A stretch of DNA of 40,000 nucleotides from Glandiceps talaboti (taxonomy: Eukaryota > Hemichordata > Enteropneusta > Spengelidae). The stretch lies in NCBI RefSeq assembly GCF_964340395.1, contig NC_135565.1:8779242-8819241 (forward strand), written 5' to 3'. Positions 28,687-39,582 of the stretch are shown here, in pieces (the first letter of the stretch is position 1; each line of letters begins with the position of its first letter). Made by a program: the position numbers and the translations under genes. The notes below the pieces were generated by a model. It was not told the origin of the DNA, made no database searches, and worked only from the letters and a program-made list of their open reading frames with translations.

Positions 28687-30502
28687 TACAGACAGATACG
28701 GGCGGGGTGGTAGACACACAGGCAGAGACATACGGACGGGCGGGTAGATAGCCATACATACATACATACATACATACATACATACATACATACATACGTA
28801 CATACGTACATACGTACGTACGGACGGACGGACGGACGGACGGACAGACGGACAGACAGACAGACAGACGGACGACGGACAGGTGGAGAGGGAAAAAAGG
28901 CAAAAAGACGAGAAGGAACTTATTAATGAAATAGTAATGATACCGTCATGTTTAACTTTATGTTATCTATCTATGTAGCCATGGTTACAGCGATGGATGA
29001 TGCAGTGAAAAATGTAGTGTCTGCTTTGAAAGATGCTGGAATGTCTGACAATACTCTCATCGTCTTTAGTAGTGACGTATGTATGACGTATCTACATGTA
29101 CATGTCTGTAATTGCTAAATCTATGCCTTTGCTATTCCCATCTCGACTATTTACGGGGAGAGATCAGTTTACTACATTGAGTTTTGTTATCGTTCTGGTT
29201 ATACATTGTGCATGTACGCTATTAAAGTAACCATAAACCTGGAATGGGGTTGGAATGAAGATGAAATCATTGAACGTGTTTCCATTGTTCGCCCAAAGTA
29301 TTTGGTCGATAAACACGTTTAAGCATTCTACCATGCTTTGGAAATATCGCCAGTTCTCGAGAAATGTGGAGTTGCCTTCAAAACATTTTCAAGAAAAATC
29401 CCTAAACATTGATCCATTGTTCGTCCAAAAAAATGTCATCAATATGTGGTCGAAAAACAAGTGTATTTATTGTGGAAATGTTTCCGATTCTCGAGCAAAG
29501 TAAGGATAGAAGTGTCTTCAAAACGCCATGGAAATATAACCACTCCCGCTGAGCGTCAAGCATAAGACAAGATATACAATATTGGTCTTATTATAAACAT
29601 GTAATTTGGAATCCATTATTTGCTTATGGTAAGCGCTTACATAATTATCACACACACAAAAAAACTATTGTTGTTGACTAATGAAGAACTTGACCCGTTT
29701 AATGTACGAAAATATAACGGAAATAGTTAACTAACTTTAGCCTCTGTCTCCCCTATTTATATACTTATATACTCACTTCAGAATGGAGGGACAGCCAAAG
29801 AAGACAACGCTGGTAGTAACTGGCCTCTAAGAGGTTCTAAAACTACATTATGGGAAGGTGGTACTCGAGCTGTAGGCTTCGTTCACGGCAAGATGTTAGA
29901 AAAAACTGGTTATGTTAGCAACGAGTGAGTAAATCACATTTTGTTTAGCGTATCCTAGTGGAGTTTTCTTTAATTTTTTTTAACCTTTTAAAAATATATA
30001 TGTTGCATGTATTTATGAGCTATTTGTTGCCAGAAGAATAAAGTTTGCGGAAATAGTAAAAACATAAGGTGTAAACTTCGTTTCCTGTCATTTTTATGTA
30101 AATAACCATTGTCCATTGTTACTGTACACATTTTTCTGTACACAGTTTAAAAACAGTTTTCTTTTTAATGATTATACACTAGAGTACATCACATACTTTG
30201 GGAAGACTAAATGTATACTGAAAACGATACCCTGAAGTATTTTTGATGGCAAATAATCTAAACATTGTGTTATTTCAATTGCCGGAGCAAGCATTTTTTT
30301 TTATCTTAAACCACCCCATGTAACACGTTTACAGGTTGATGCATATCGTTGACTGGTATCCAACTTTGTTAGGATTGGCAGGAGGAGAGGCAGGTAAGAT
30401 TATGAGAATGGTTATCTTTCTGTCAGATGGCGAGTATTATGTGTTTCCGACAATGCCATACATATGGTAATTTGGAAACTTGTAGAAGAATTGCTTTTTT
30501 TC

Positions 30503-30598
<96 letters not shown>

Positions 30599-33500
30599 GG
30601 ATGGATGGATGGATGGATGGATGGATGGATGGATGGATGGATGGGTGGATTGATTGATTGATTATTTACTTGATTGGCGTTACCCTTTACCGGCGATATC
30701 GTTGGCTGTAATGGTTACCGTTCCATGTATCTACAATCATGTAACTGAATTCAATGTCTTGTTTTAGCTTCAGTGGATATCTTCATACTATATAATGTCG
30801 TCAGAGGGCGTGAATTATTATGGCATGATGTTTCTTTACTGTAGACCCAGACATCGATGGTATTGACGTATGGAACACCTTATCAAAAGGTGACCCTTCA
30901 CCCAGGACCGAATTTGTGTACAATATTGATGAAATTGACCCAGCTGGTGCAGCTATAAGGTCGGCTAAACTAAATCTAATATGCCATTATTAAGATATCG
31001 TACTTTTTCATTGCATTATAGAAATTAGACATATTTTGATTTGTACTACTAACAGAATCTTTACAAAATACTCACCATAGCAAATGAAAATCGCAACGTA
31101 AATGTAATTACTTTTTACATAACAACGATATTACATTTCACACAGAGCCCCACTCAGGTCAAGTGCACTAGTAAACCACGACCTTGTCAAATTTGAATCG
31201 AATTCATCAAAACATTCCATTTCATCACTGTCATCCTATCCCCAGTTAGGGCCCATGTGCGTTTGAGGTACAATTTGCACAGAAGATCAATTTCCCTAAA
31301 AATGAAAGAGATTCAAAAAGTACTAAGCCTTGATATTTGAAAGCCTACTCCTTGTTATTTTAGAATGGCGACAGAAGTGTGGAGGTTCATTGTCTTGTTG
31401 TCAAGGCCTAACAAACTGCCCAATATTCAACTGCCATTTTGGATTCTAAATGGTTGAATTTCAAAATAGTTGAAATATAGCCATTAATTAACTGAGAAGG
31501 GGGTGAGATATCATAAAGTGATACCACAAGTTTAAAACTTGTATTTTTGAGGTAACTTCTTCAGTACATATTTATTGCAAGAAGTCGAAAAGAGTAGAAC
31601 ATTGACACGTAAAGCGAGGGAAACGAATCAGTTAAGTGAATACATCGGCAATGAAAAGTAATTAATAAATAACTTTAAACTCCTGACTTGACCACAAAAA
31701 TAATTTGTCCAAACTAGTCTCGGTTTTGTGGCCCAAGGAAAATATATTCAATAATATGTAGATATACCATTTAAAAAAAACAATATGCAGGAAGTGCAAT
31801 GTCTTAAATAACTACACCTGTTGAATATATAGAAGGGGTAAACGAGGATTTACAATGCTTCCAAAAATGTATTATCTAGTAAATGCTTCTTTAATTGAGA
31901 TTTAAAGGTAGGTCTTGTTTTGTGAGTTAGTTGGGTAATGAGTTCCGGTGTTTTGTGGCTGCTTACTTTCAATTGTTTTGGCTCAAAGTGAGATTAACTA
32001 GTAGGCAAAACTGCACATAAACAGGAAACATGTTATGTATTATGCTTTAATGATTAGACCCATATTTCTTTGGTAGAATGGGAGACTACAAACTCATCGT
32101 TGGTAAAGCCGGCAATCCGGGTAAGTATGTAATTGCTCGATGTCAGATACATGCACAATATTCAATACATGATTTATATACAATTAATGCAGTGATGGAA
32201 TAACGACGTTTTAGTCGTTTTCCAAACACCAAAATGTCAGTTATTTAATACAAAATGTGTTAATATTGTCATTGGATTGTTCAGCTTACATATATTTCAG
32301 TAAAATGATGATTTTGAAAGTCTTTCACGTGTAGAATAATACCAAGTTGAAATCATGTTATCTGCATAATGAAAATTTGTACTCACAGAGGCAAAAAAGA
32401 ATAATTTTGTCTGCTTAGACAGTCAAGTTTTTATTATACGATATGAGTCCACAAGGTATCCCTTTCCTTTAACAAGCTTAAGTGTGTGCCAAATGTACAC
32501 TATACATGCGTACTAATGAGATTCTGTAACATCTTGTCTATCGATAGCTTCCTGGACAGCTCCACCTGAGATGGAAGACGTCAGGACTGAAAAGAGCCGT
32601 GCAAAACTTAGAGGAAAATACCTCTTCAACATCATAGGTATGGGGTGAAAGAGAATTCATTTCATGAATCATAGCGAGAGTAGTGGAGGGGATAACTCAT
32701 ACGCTTTCTTTTTCATAACCCGTACTCCCTTGTACATTCCAAGAGATTAAACACCACACCCCAAGCCTCACTCACCCCTCCAATACTTCACGTTGTCGAA
32801 TCGTTTTAATGTAGATTATGCGACAAGGAGATTTATAGTCTCAGCAGCCAATCATATCTGTAGATTAGTATCCAATCAGACAAATGTTCTTGACACCTTC
32901 ACTCATCTGAAGAACTTGGTGTAACTTTACAGTTTTAGTAGACCATCATGTAACAAAACCTGGCTGTCAGCTTTGTCATTCTTTCAAGAACTCCTAGTCC
33001 TATCCCACATATTTGGGTGCCGAGACCATGATTCCGACCTGGGTTGGAAACATTCGTCTGCTTGGATACTAATCTAAAGATGCGATTGGCTACTATACTA
33101 AATCTAGAAATCTCCGTGGTTGTGGGATCTACATTAATTAGATTTAACAGATGTTGTTCAACGTTAAACAACGCAACCGTATCCTCAAAACTACAAGATG
33201 CTTCGAAGAAAGCAACTAAAGCGTCTGGACAACGTTTTATACAAGGAATATGTATACCCGTACTACATACATACATACATACACACATACATACATACAT
33301 ACATACATACATACATACATACAATGGTAAAATATGGGCGTTGTATCATGCTGGCTATTTTCATATATAATTATATCTGTATTGCAGAGTGATATGCTGG
33401 TTACCTATATTCCACAGTTACAATGGACATCCGTTTAGTAGAAACAAACGCTGTGTAGCTCTCGGTCTAGCTCTTATCTTACTGGCATTGCCATGTTTCA

Positions 33501-34100
33501 TTGTTTTGGACGACAAAAGACACTGCTTTTCATTGTCTGGCATAACAAACACTAACCAATATTTGTTTCTGCGTGAGCTACCACTACATTAGCGAATCAT
33601 ATACATATTACATAAACAAGATATACTGTTTATCAACACAGCTCAAAGGTAAAATGTGTACAAGTGTACTTCAATGTTGGCGTGTCAATATTTATATGTG
33701 TATTTGTAGATCCAGACGATAAGATTTGCCAATCTTTTGTTTTGTTGGCAAAGGGGTATGGCGAACTAGACACAATGTAGCAATGGTCATTGTGGAGGCA
33801 GATTACAGTTTGATTGTAATTAACTGGTTTCCACGTATTTTAGATTATGTATTTAGATTCCTGGTTGGTTTTGATGTTATGCAGTACGTATTAACATTAA
33901 TGTTATTTCCCATAGATGATCCAACTGAACGTAACGACATCAAGGACGAGATGCCAGAAAAAGTAGCTGAAATGGAGGCACGTTTGAAAGAACTAACCAA
34001 GAAAATAGTTCCAGCCATGGACCCCAAGTCTGAACCAGCGAAGGCTCATCCGCGTAACTTCAACTTGGTTTGGTCACCGGGCTGGTGTTATTGTAACTAA
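21082..34100 (+). CDS. ARSB: Arylsulfatase B-like sulfatase, 15 exons, complete
   Basis: A type I sulfatase. Characterised ARSB cleaves 4-sulfate from GalNAc of dermatan/chondroitin sulfate in lysosomes; the substrate here is unknown. Exons: 21082-21217, 23657-23768, 25662-25713, 25984-26087, 26434-26540, 27032-27096, 27914-28015, 28233-28296, 28979-29076, 29782-29924, 30335-30393, 30845-30959, 32077-32120, 32548-32637, 33916-34100. All phases close, giving 491 residues, close to the family length. A signal peptide (hydrophobic [10 protein letters not shown], residues 11-20) precedes the metal-binding ILADDLG (Asp43, Asp44). The formylglycine motif [11 protein letters not shown] (Cys81) is split by intron 2. 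GKWHLG (Lys135, His137), His222 in QSVHGP, SSDNGG (Asp280, Asn281) and Lys300 in [12 protein letters not shown] complete the active site. The donor after exon 12 (GTCGGC) is weak. A possible alternative terminal exon lies at 33710. An AATAAA at 35225-35230 is a candidate polyadenylation signal. The final 12 residues, ending GWCYCN, resemble the paralog's GWC end. Confidence 0.95.
21842..21921 (+). repeat. Two-copy 41-bp tandem repeat
   Basis: TAATGAAAAGTC..A..CCGGAGTATATTAGACA occurs at 21842 and again at 21883 with a few differences, within intron 1 of the sulfatase. Confidence 0.8.
23897..23904 (+). repeat. Left 8-bp target site duplication
   Basis: ATGTCCTT directly precedes the left terminus of the inverted-repeat element; an identical copy follows its right terminus at 25133-25140. 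Confidence 0.85.
23905..25132. mobile_element. Non-autonomous DNA transposon with inverted arrays of subterminal repeats
   Basis: The 1,228 bp element lies in intron 2 of the sulfatase. The termini are GTACAACCGACATTTG and its exact complement; the perfect inverted match continues for about 41 bp. Inward from each end the motif C-G-A-(C/A)-A-T-T-T-G-T-A-A-T-A-A recurs at roughly 17-25 bp spacing, about ten times on the left and eight or nine in inverted form on the right. The repeats carry CGACATTTG, CGAAATTTG and CGATATTTG variants. The 8-bp target duplication ATGTCCTT flanks both sides. The interior (about 24130-24920) has no transposase-like open frame, only short TATG and GATT repeats. 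Eight-bp duplications are typical of hAT, P, Merlin and Zisupton superfamilies; which applies is unresolved. Confidence 0.88.
25133..25140 (+). repeat. Right 8-bp target site duplication
   Basis: ATGTCCTT, identical to 23897-23904. Confidence 0.85.
26145..26310 (+). repeat. (GTT)n/(GTC)n/(GGT)n trinucleotide tract
   Basis: About 165 bp in sulfatase intron 4, starting ~57 bp after the donor. The poly-Leu/Val frame is an artefact. Confidence 0.95.
28322..28875 (+). repeat. Compound tetranucleotide array (CATA, CATG, TACG, CAGA, GGAC)
   Basis: About 550 bp in sulfatase intron 8, beginning ~25 bp after the donor at 28297 and ending ~100 bp before the next acceptor. Blocks of related tetranucleotides follow one another, separated by a short unique stretch at about 28686-28752. 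The 178-224 residue open frames across it are repeat translations. Confidence 0.97.
29267..29515. repeat. Diverged tandem duplication (~120 bp unit)
   Basis: Two units share CCATTGTTCG(C/T)CCAAA, then GTGGTCGA/TTGGTCGA..AAACA, then a TTCTCGAG block and GTCTTCAAAACG/GCCTTCAAAACA. It lies in sulfatase intron 9. Confidence 0.6.
30506..30662 (+). repeat. (GATT)n/(GATG)n tract
   Basis: About 90 bp of GATT, ~45 bp of GATG, then GATT again, in sulfatase intron 11. Confidence 0.97.
33267..33323 (+). repeat. (CATA)n microsatellite
   Basis: About 56 bp of CATA units in sulfatase intron 14. Confidence 0.95.
33710..33780 (+). other. Possible alternative terminal exon of the sulfatase
   Basis: An acceptor (TATTTGTAG) precedes a frame that, joined in phase to exon 14, reads [11 protein letters not shown] and stops at TAG 33778-33780. 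It opens much like the true last exon (DDPTERND). It has no donor in the right phase. It is either an alternative ending, a decayed duplicate of exon 15, or chance. Confidence 0.25.
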
Positions 34101-34683
34101 GGTATTGAATCCAAGTAGAGTACATTATTGAAAGAACAGTATCAATAGTTAGTGAAAATGCATTCTCTACATACGTATAACCCATTTATTCAGTCTACAA
34201 CACGGCTACTAGCTACGAAAACGAATGGCACGGGTTAGGGGGGGGGGGTTGAGACATTTATTATTCATATTATAAATGTATACATACTGGTAGCAAACTA
34301 AAGAGTGTAATCTTAAGTGAGTAGAATGGAAGATTGAAAATGTTCTACATTTTGACTTAATTCTGATAATGGTATGTACTTTATATATCCAATGTTTCAT
34401 TTTTATATTATCATTAATACCACATAAAGAAATACTTCCACAATCTTACCATTGTGTAATGTATCATCATCATGATTAATCACAGTATGGTGTTTTATTC
34501 CATTGCCTGTTGAAAAGACACTGTTTTGAGGGGTCTTTTCACCGCTTCCAAAACTCTCACGGCAAGCAAACACGATATAATATTTGTTAGTCACACTGGC
34601 TAACTCAATTCAATCAAAGCATCTTCCAGTTTCTCTGTACAAGTTGCTCAACAAGAGAATCCCATTATGGTGTGTGTTGTACA

Positions 34684-34965
34684 GTCGAGTCTAGTCGAGT
34701 ATAATATAATATAATCCAGTCTAGGTTAGTCTGGCCTGGTTTAATCTTGCCTGACCTGGCCACGTCTGGTCTTTTCTAGTCTAGTCCAGTCTGGTTTAGT
34801 CTCGTCTCGCCAAGTCTAGTCCAGTCTAGCCTGGTCTGGTCTGGTCTAATCTAGTCTTAGTTAGTACAGTAGTCGTCTATTCAAGTCTAGTCTAGTTTAA
34901 TATATTGAAGTACAGTATAGTCGACTTGTCTAGTCCAGTCTAGTCTAGTCAAGCCACATCGTCTA
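34684..34965 (+). repeat. Degenerate AGTCT-based tandem repeat
   Basis: Five- and ten-base units such as TCTAGTCCAG, TCTGGTTTAG and CTGGTCTGGT repeat for ~280 bp with variable drift, keeping a 5-bp period. Confidence 0.85.
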
Positions 34966-35507
34966 AAAAGGCATTAGGTTGAGGGCAGCTTTATTGACAG
35001 TGTGGACCATTTATATAATAATTATAACCTATACTAGCAGCTGTATATATTTACACGACTGTGTTTAAGTGATAGCTTTATTAGTAGATTCATTGTTTTG
35101 TACCAGACTTCATCGGTTCCTTACTGTAAATGTGTTCGTTCATGCACATTAATGAATTTTAATCTTCTTGTGACATCTTGCAACATTGGATTACACTGCA
35201 TTACTAACCGTATCAAAGAATTCAAATAAAATCTACACTGTTAGGCTTCTCTGTTTTACTAATACCCCCAACATCTCCCTATAGAAAGGACGGATTATGA
35301 GTGTATTAATTACAATGAATGCAATTAAATAGTCCTGAATGGTATCCTACAAATCATAGATATAACCAAACCCTGTCATTGCAGAATACTAGGTGCACTG
35401 CCTTTTGAGATATAGCCTAACAACTATGCTAATTATACATATGTTTATTGGTCTTTACCAAAATCCTACTAGATCATACATTTGTAATTACGATGTGTGG
35501 CAAGTTC

Positions 35508-35572
<65 letters not shown>

Positions 35573-35577
35573 GCGCA
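35508..35577 (+). repeat. (CA)n(CG)n tract
   Basis: About 50 bp of alternating CA followed by ~18 bp of alternating CG, a potential Z-DNA-forming sequence. Confidence 0.97.
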
Positions 35578-35707
35578 TGTTGGTTTTAGTATCGTTTAAT
35601 ACCACTAGAAGAAAAGAGGAAGAAATTCACAAAAGTCACATTGTGTAAACGTTTCTAACTATAGCTATATATCTCTGTCGTTGTTGTAATGTTCGAGAAC
35701 ATAATAC

Positions 35708-36015
35708 CATGCACAAACCGAGTTATTGGCTTTGAACAGAAAATATAGATTATATACACTGGTTGTCCAACGTCGACCCGTGTCTACATTAGTAGTTTTG
35801 TGGTACTAGAAATATGAGTCAATGCATTCTAAATATCCATTATCTTCCCTCCTTTTCATACATTACCTTCAAAAGGTATAATATCATTCTCTCAAATATT
35901 TTTTCTTAATTCAGTTGGAAAATAAATTAGGGTTCTTTACTGCTCGTCCAGCGAGGCCGTAGTGACAAGACTCCTTAGTTCACTCGGTTTTTCCCCCCAT
36001 GGCTGAACAAGGGAA
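35708..36015. repeat. Dispersed repeat family, copy A
   Basis: It contains ATGCACAAACCGAG, ATATAGATTATATACACTGG, GTGGTACTAGAAATATGAGT and, near its right end, CTGCTCGTCCAGCGAGGCCG and CCTTAGTTCACTCG. All of these recur in the copies near the second sulfatase. Confidence 0.6.
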
Positions 36016-36255
36016 TTTGTTCGGAAAGGATAACAAAATGTACTATTTCACTACTATATGTTGTAAAGAATGGTAGAATGAATATGTCGCAATTTCTAAA
36101 CATGACCTACGAACAATTTTGATCAAGTGTTAAAGAAATGTGGCTTATTCTCAAAATAGCATGATGTGCTCTGTTGCTTCAGGGCGCCCTCATGCAATAC
36201 CCAGAAAGAGAAAGCCGATGAGGGCGCAATGATAAGATACAGCTCATCTCTCAGT

Positions 36256-38357
36256 CTAGCACCAGCCAGGAGAGTACACACCTCCAAAATGTCTTGGTGA
36301 TGATGCTTTCGATTTCGTCGGATGCAGTGGAGTAGCACCTTTCAGTTTTAATTCCTCTAGCCTCGCTGTCATATTAGCTACTTTGTCCGGCATGGTTTCG
36401 GCTACATCATTATGTTCAGTCGGATCATCTGCAAAAGAAACAGCTGATTAAAATACCAATAGCTAAACTACGAGTAATTTTATTATAAACATTATTCTTA
36501 TTTTCAACTTGTTTATAACATTTACTGTTACTTCGTTCAAGAAAACTCCAATATATTCCCAATTCAAATCAATTAAAAAAATGTGGGGTCACCATACATT
36601 TGTTTGAAATATTAGAGGTCAAATTGAACTTGACATGAAGTAATGTGTTAGATCTGAAGGTAGGGGGGGGAGACGGTTTCCTTGAAAACAAAACGGTGAA
36701 CCCCCGAATGTCTTTCATTTCTAAAGGACCAGCAACAAACTTTCAAATACCAAGGTTTATAGATATATTATATAAGGCTAAATATTTTTCAGCTTCTTAT
36801 TTATTCTCATTTATCCAAGATGTCTATTGTAATTTGACGTCCAACAACAAACATTTTTGAAGTCAAATGTTTATCAAACCCTCTTTACCTCGAATGTTAA
36901 ACAGCATTACAGATGCCTTACGTATACGACCATCCTCAATACCCTGATCACTGTTGTGTTCTGGGGGTGGTACCCAGTCACCTGAGCAGGAACAAATACA
37001 ACAAATATAAAGTGTCAGTGGACACCTAATAATGTTCATGGCTCCTATTTTTGTCAAAAGTCTTTATCTTTCATTTATTTATTTATTTCATAAATTTATA
37101 TTATTACATGAATACAACTGAAATTACCAACATTCTTTGTAATCGTGTATTAGTGTACTAAGTCTTGTGAAATTAAAATACAAGTCAATTAACCAAGGAT
37201 GCATTAGGTTTATTAAAATATTACATGTGGATATTAGATGAACATGAAACTATATAATTCACTTTTTCATTCAACAGAACTATTATGTCATTGATTCTGT
37301 GGTACGCGAAATATGAGTAAAAATATTTAAAATTGCCCATTGTTTTTTCTGTTAAAGGAAAGTTATTCATATCATGATGGTATGCATACCCTATATTAGC
37401 AGAATTGAGTGTTTTCGAACATGAGTATGGCATGTATTGGGACAAAATACCTTATTGCTCTTTGTCATAACACACACATAACACAGGGTGTTATCACTGA
37501 CAATTGATTACTTCTCAATAGTATTTCCATTGGCTAAATAAAATATAACTATTTAACAATTGTTACAAACATAGGATGGATAAAATCTCGAGATATGTCA
37601 GTACCTGGATTGCCTGCTTTGCCAACTATCAACTTGTAATCTCCAACCCTATCAAGATAATTAATACCATCATCAGTTACATTTCATTCTGTTTTAATAA
37701 CACCTGTACTTAGTTTACTCTCTAAATTTTTTTTTCCAATACCGAATTCAAACAGCAAAATAATTGTCTTTGTGACTAGTACGTAGAAACCAAGAAGAAA
37801 CTGTACATGCTACACTTCAAGATAGCAAGATTGAATGAATACAATTTCTTGCAACATTTTTGTTCAAATAAAATAAATTAAGATGCCACCATGCAGACAT
37901 CAAACCAATTGCATCTGTGTGTACTTACAGTACGTTTAAATGGTTTAATACATTTAGACAAAATGTAGCAAAAATGCGATGTTGCTATCTTGAAGCGTTC
38001 GATTTGCTGTTACTTATTGGTTTCTACTTGGCTGTATCAAACAGTGCCAGTGAACGCTAACGTGAAACAGGCTATACATATTATTTATATGAATTCTCAC
38101 AAGCATGTAGACGTCTTTTTCCTTATTATAAAGATAAATGATATAGAATAAATCAGCTTAGGTGCGATGCGCAGTAGCAAAACTACCTGTCGTTCTTAGT
38201 TTCAATATCAGTCTTCCACTTGGAGGAGGGTTACTTTACCTGATGGCTTGTTCAGGTGGGTCGGCAACGTCATCGATATTATATACGAATTCTGTCCTCG
38301 GTGAAGGATCCCCTTTCGATATGGTATCCCAGATATCCATCCCGTCCATGTCTGGGT
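36256..38357 (-). CDS. Second arylsulfatase B-like gene, last four exons only
   Basis: A paralog of the sulfatase at 21082, on the opposite strand and tail-to-tail with it. Exons in transcript order are 38357-38240, 37648-37605, 36981-36889 and 36428-36256, joining in phase to 142 codons including TAG. They match exons 12-15 of the first sulfatase one for one, with the same phases and nearly equal lengths (118/115, 44/44, 93/90, 173/185 nt). Shared segments include [16 protein letters not shown] and [14 protein letters not shown], and the last exon begins DDPTEHND versus DDPTERND. All catalytic exons would lie beyond the right edge. No match to the preceding exon ([10 protein letters not shown] in the first gene) was seen up to 40000, so the gene is either continued past the window or truncated. 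The intact splice sites and frame argue for a functional gene. Confidence 0.88.
37286..37350. repeat. Dispersed repeat family, fragment D
   Basis: TTCTGTGGTACGCGAAATAT and AAAATTGCCCATT match parts of copies A and B. It lies in an intron of the second sulfatase. Confidence 0.45.
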
Positions 38358-38440
38358 CTAAAACACGAAAACCATATTTTGTTTCTGTAAGTTGCAGTGA
38401 AAGCCCAGCATAATACAATGACTTAGAAGTATAACACTTA

Positions 38441-38760
38441 TTACACCATGCACGAACCAGGTTCAACAAAAAAATATGGATTATATACTCTGGTCGTTCT
38501 ACGTCATGACAACGCGCGTCTACGCCATTGGTTCTGCTATGGTCAAAACGCTCAAAATTGCCATTACTTTCCCCGATTTAGTTTACATCACTAGTACTAG
38601 TACTGGCGTTGGTATACTTAATTATTCCCCACTATTTGTCTTTATTCAGCAGGTAAATACTCGTGACCTAAGGGTCATTACTACTCGTCTAGCAACTCGT
38701 AGTGATAAGAGCCCCTTAGCTCACTCATATTTTCGTTGGCTGATCGAAGAAAGATAATGG
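38441..38760. repeat. Dispersed repeat family, copy B
   Basis: ATGCACGAACCAGG, ATATGGATTATATACTCTGG, CGTTCTACGTCATGACAACG, TACTCGTCTAGCAACTCG and CCTTAGCTCACTCA align in order with copy A. Ends are approximate. Confidence 0.6.
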
Positions 38761-39151
38761 GGAATACTATCTGGAAGCCACAAATGTTATGGTAATATAT
38801 ATGGCTACTTGTCCTCTTCGTTACAAATAAAGATGAGATTAAATAAATAAAAATAACGTAAGAACAAAATGGACATGTTCAATTCACTAAGTGTCGTGCA
38901 TGTATTTCATGAGGTATGTTGCAGGACCTTCTTTAAAAAAATCATCAGTATAATAAATCATAATAATAAGGATATGAATTATTCTATATCTCTTGATGTC
39001 GCCATCAAAACAACACGTGTTGATGCATGCATACTAGTTACAATTTGAAATCTAGATCAACAAATTGTACGTATTTTTAAGTATCATTTCCATAATACGA
39101 ATAATCCTTGCTTTACAGGCGTATAGTGTAGTTTAATTTACCATGACCAGA

Positions 39152-39200
39152 AACTATATGGATTATATACCCTGATCGTTCTACGTCATAACCCGTGTAT
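39152..39200. repeat. Dispersed repeat family, fragment C
   Basis: ATATGGATTATATACCCTGA followed by TCGTTCTACGTCATAACCCG matches copy B closely and then runs into the TA tract. Confidence 0.6.
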
Positions 39201-39207
39201 ATATATA

Positions 39208-39295
<88 letters not shown>
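39198..39295 (+). repeat. (TA)n tract
   Basis: Nearly 100 bp of TA with one TGTG interruption, directly abutting the hairpin on its left. Confidence 0.97.
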
Positions 39296-39298
<3 letters not shown>

Positions 39299-39364
39299 TT
39301 GGTAGTACTGGAACTCTTTCTTGGAGTTACAACCAAGAAAGAGTTCCAGTACTACCAAAACTAT
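39293..39364. repeat. Perfect 32-bp inverted repeat (hairpin)
   Basis: The left arm 39293-39324 and right arm 39333-39364 are exact reverse complements around the 8-nt loop AGTTACAA. The arm contains GGTAGTACTGGAACTC. No mismatch was seen. Confidence 0.9.
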
Positions 39365-39582
39365 TGCGCTCTGCCACTGCGGTATAGAGCACTGTCTTAG
39401 CAGATTGATACTCACCGAGTTATATATATATGGCACAACAGCCCTTTAATCTTCCTCAACTCCCCGGGGAGCATCCAATCCATTGCAGCCATTTAAGCGC
39501 ATAGGATTAAAGCCTTCACATTGCAACCTACATCCTACACTGCATTGTGTCATATAGTTCTCATGTTAGGTACTGTGCCTTA

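Larger units (their letters stand above)
34101..36255. other. Convergent region between the two sulfatases
   Basis: This holds the 3' flank of the + sulfatase (AATAAA at 35225-35230) and the 3' flank of the - sulfatase. Repeats inside are listed separately. No further gene is supported. Confidence 0.6.

Noticed and set aside
28224-28903. Long minus-strand open frames of Cys-Met-Tyr-Val repeats, and similar frames at 1212-1601 and 19312-19677
   Set aside because: They are translations of tetranucleotide microsatellites, open in several frames at once; no start context or homology.
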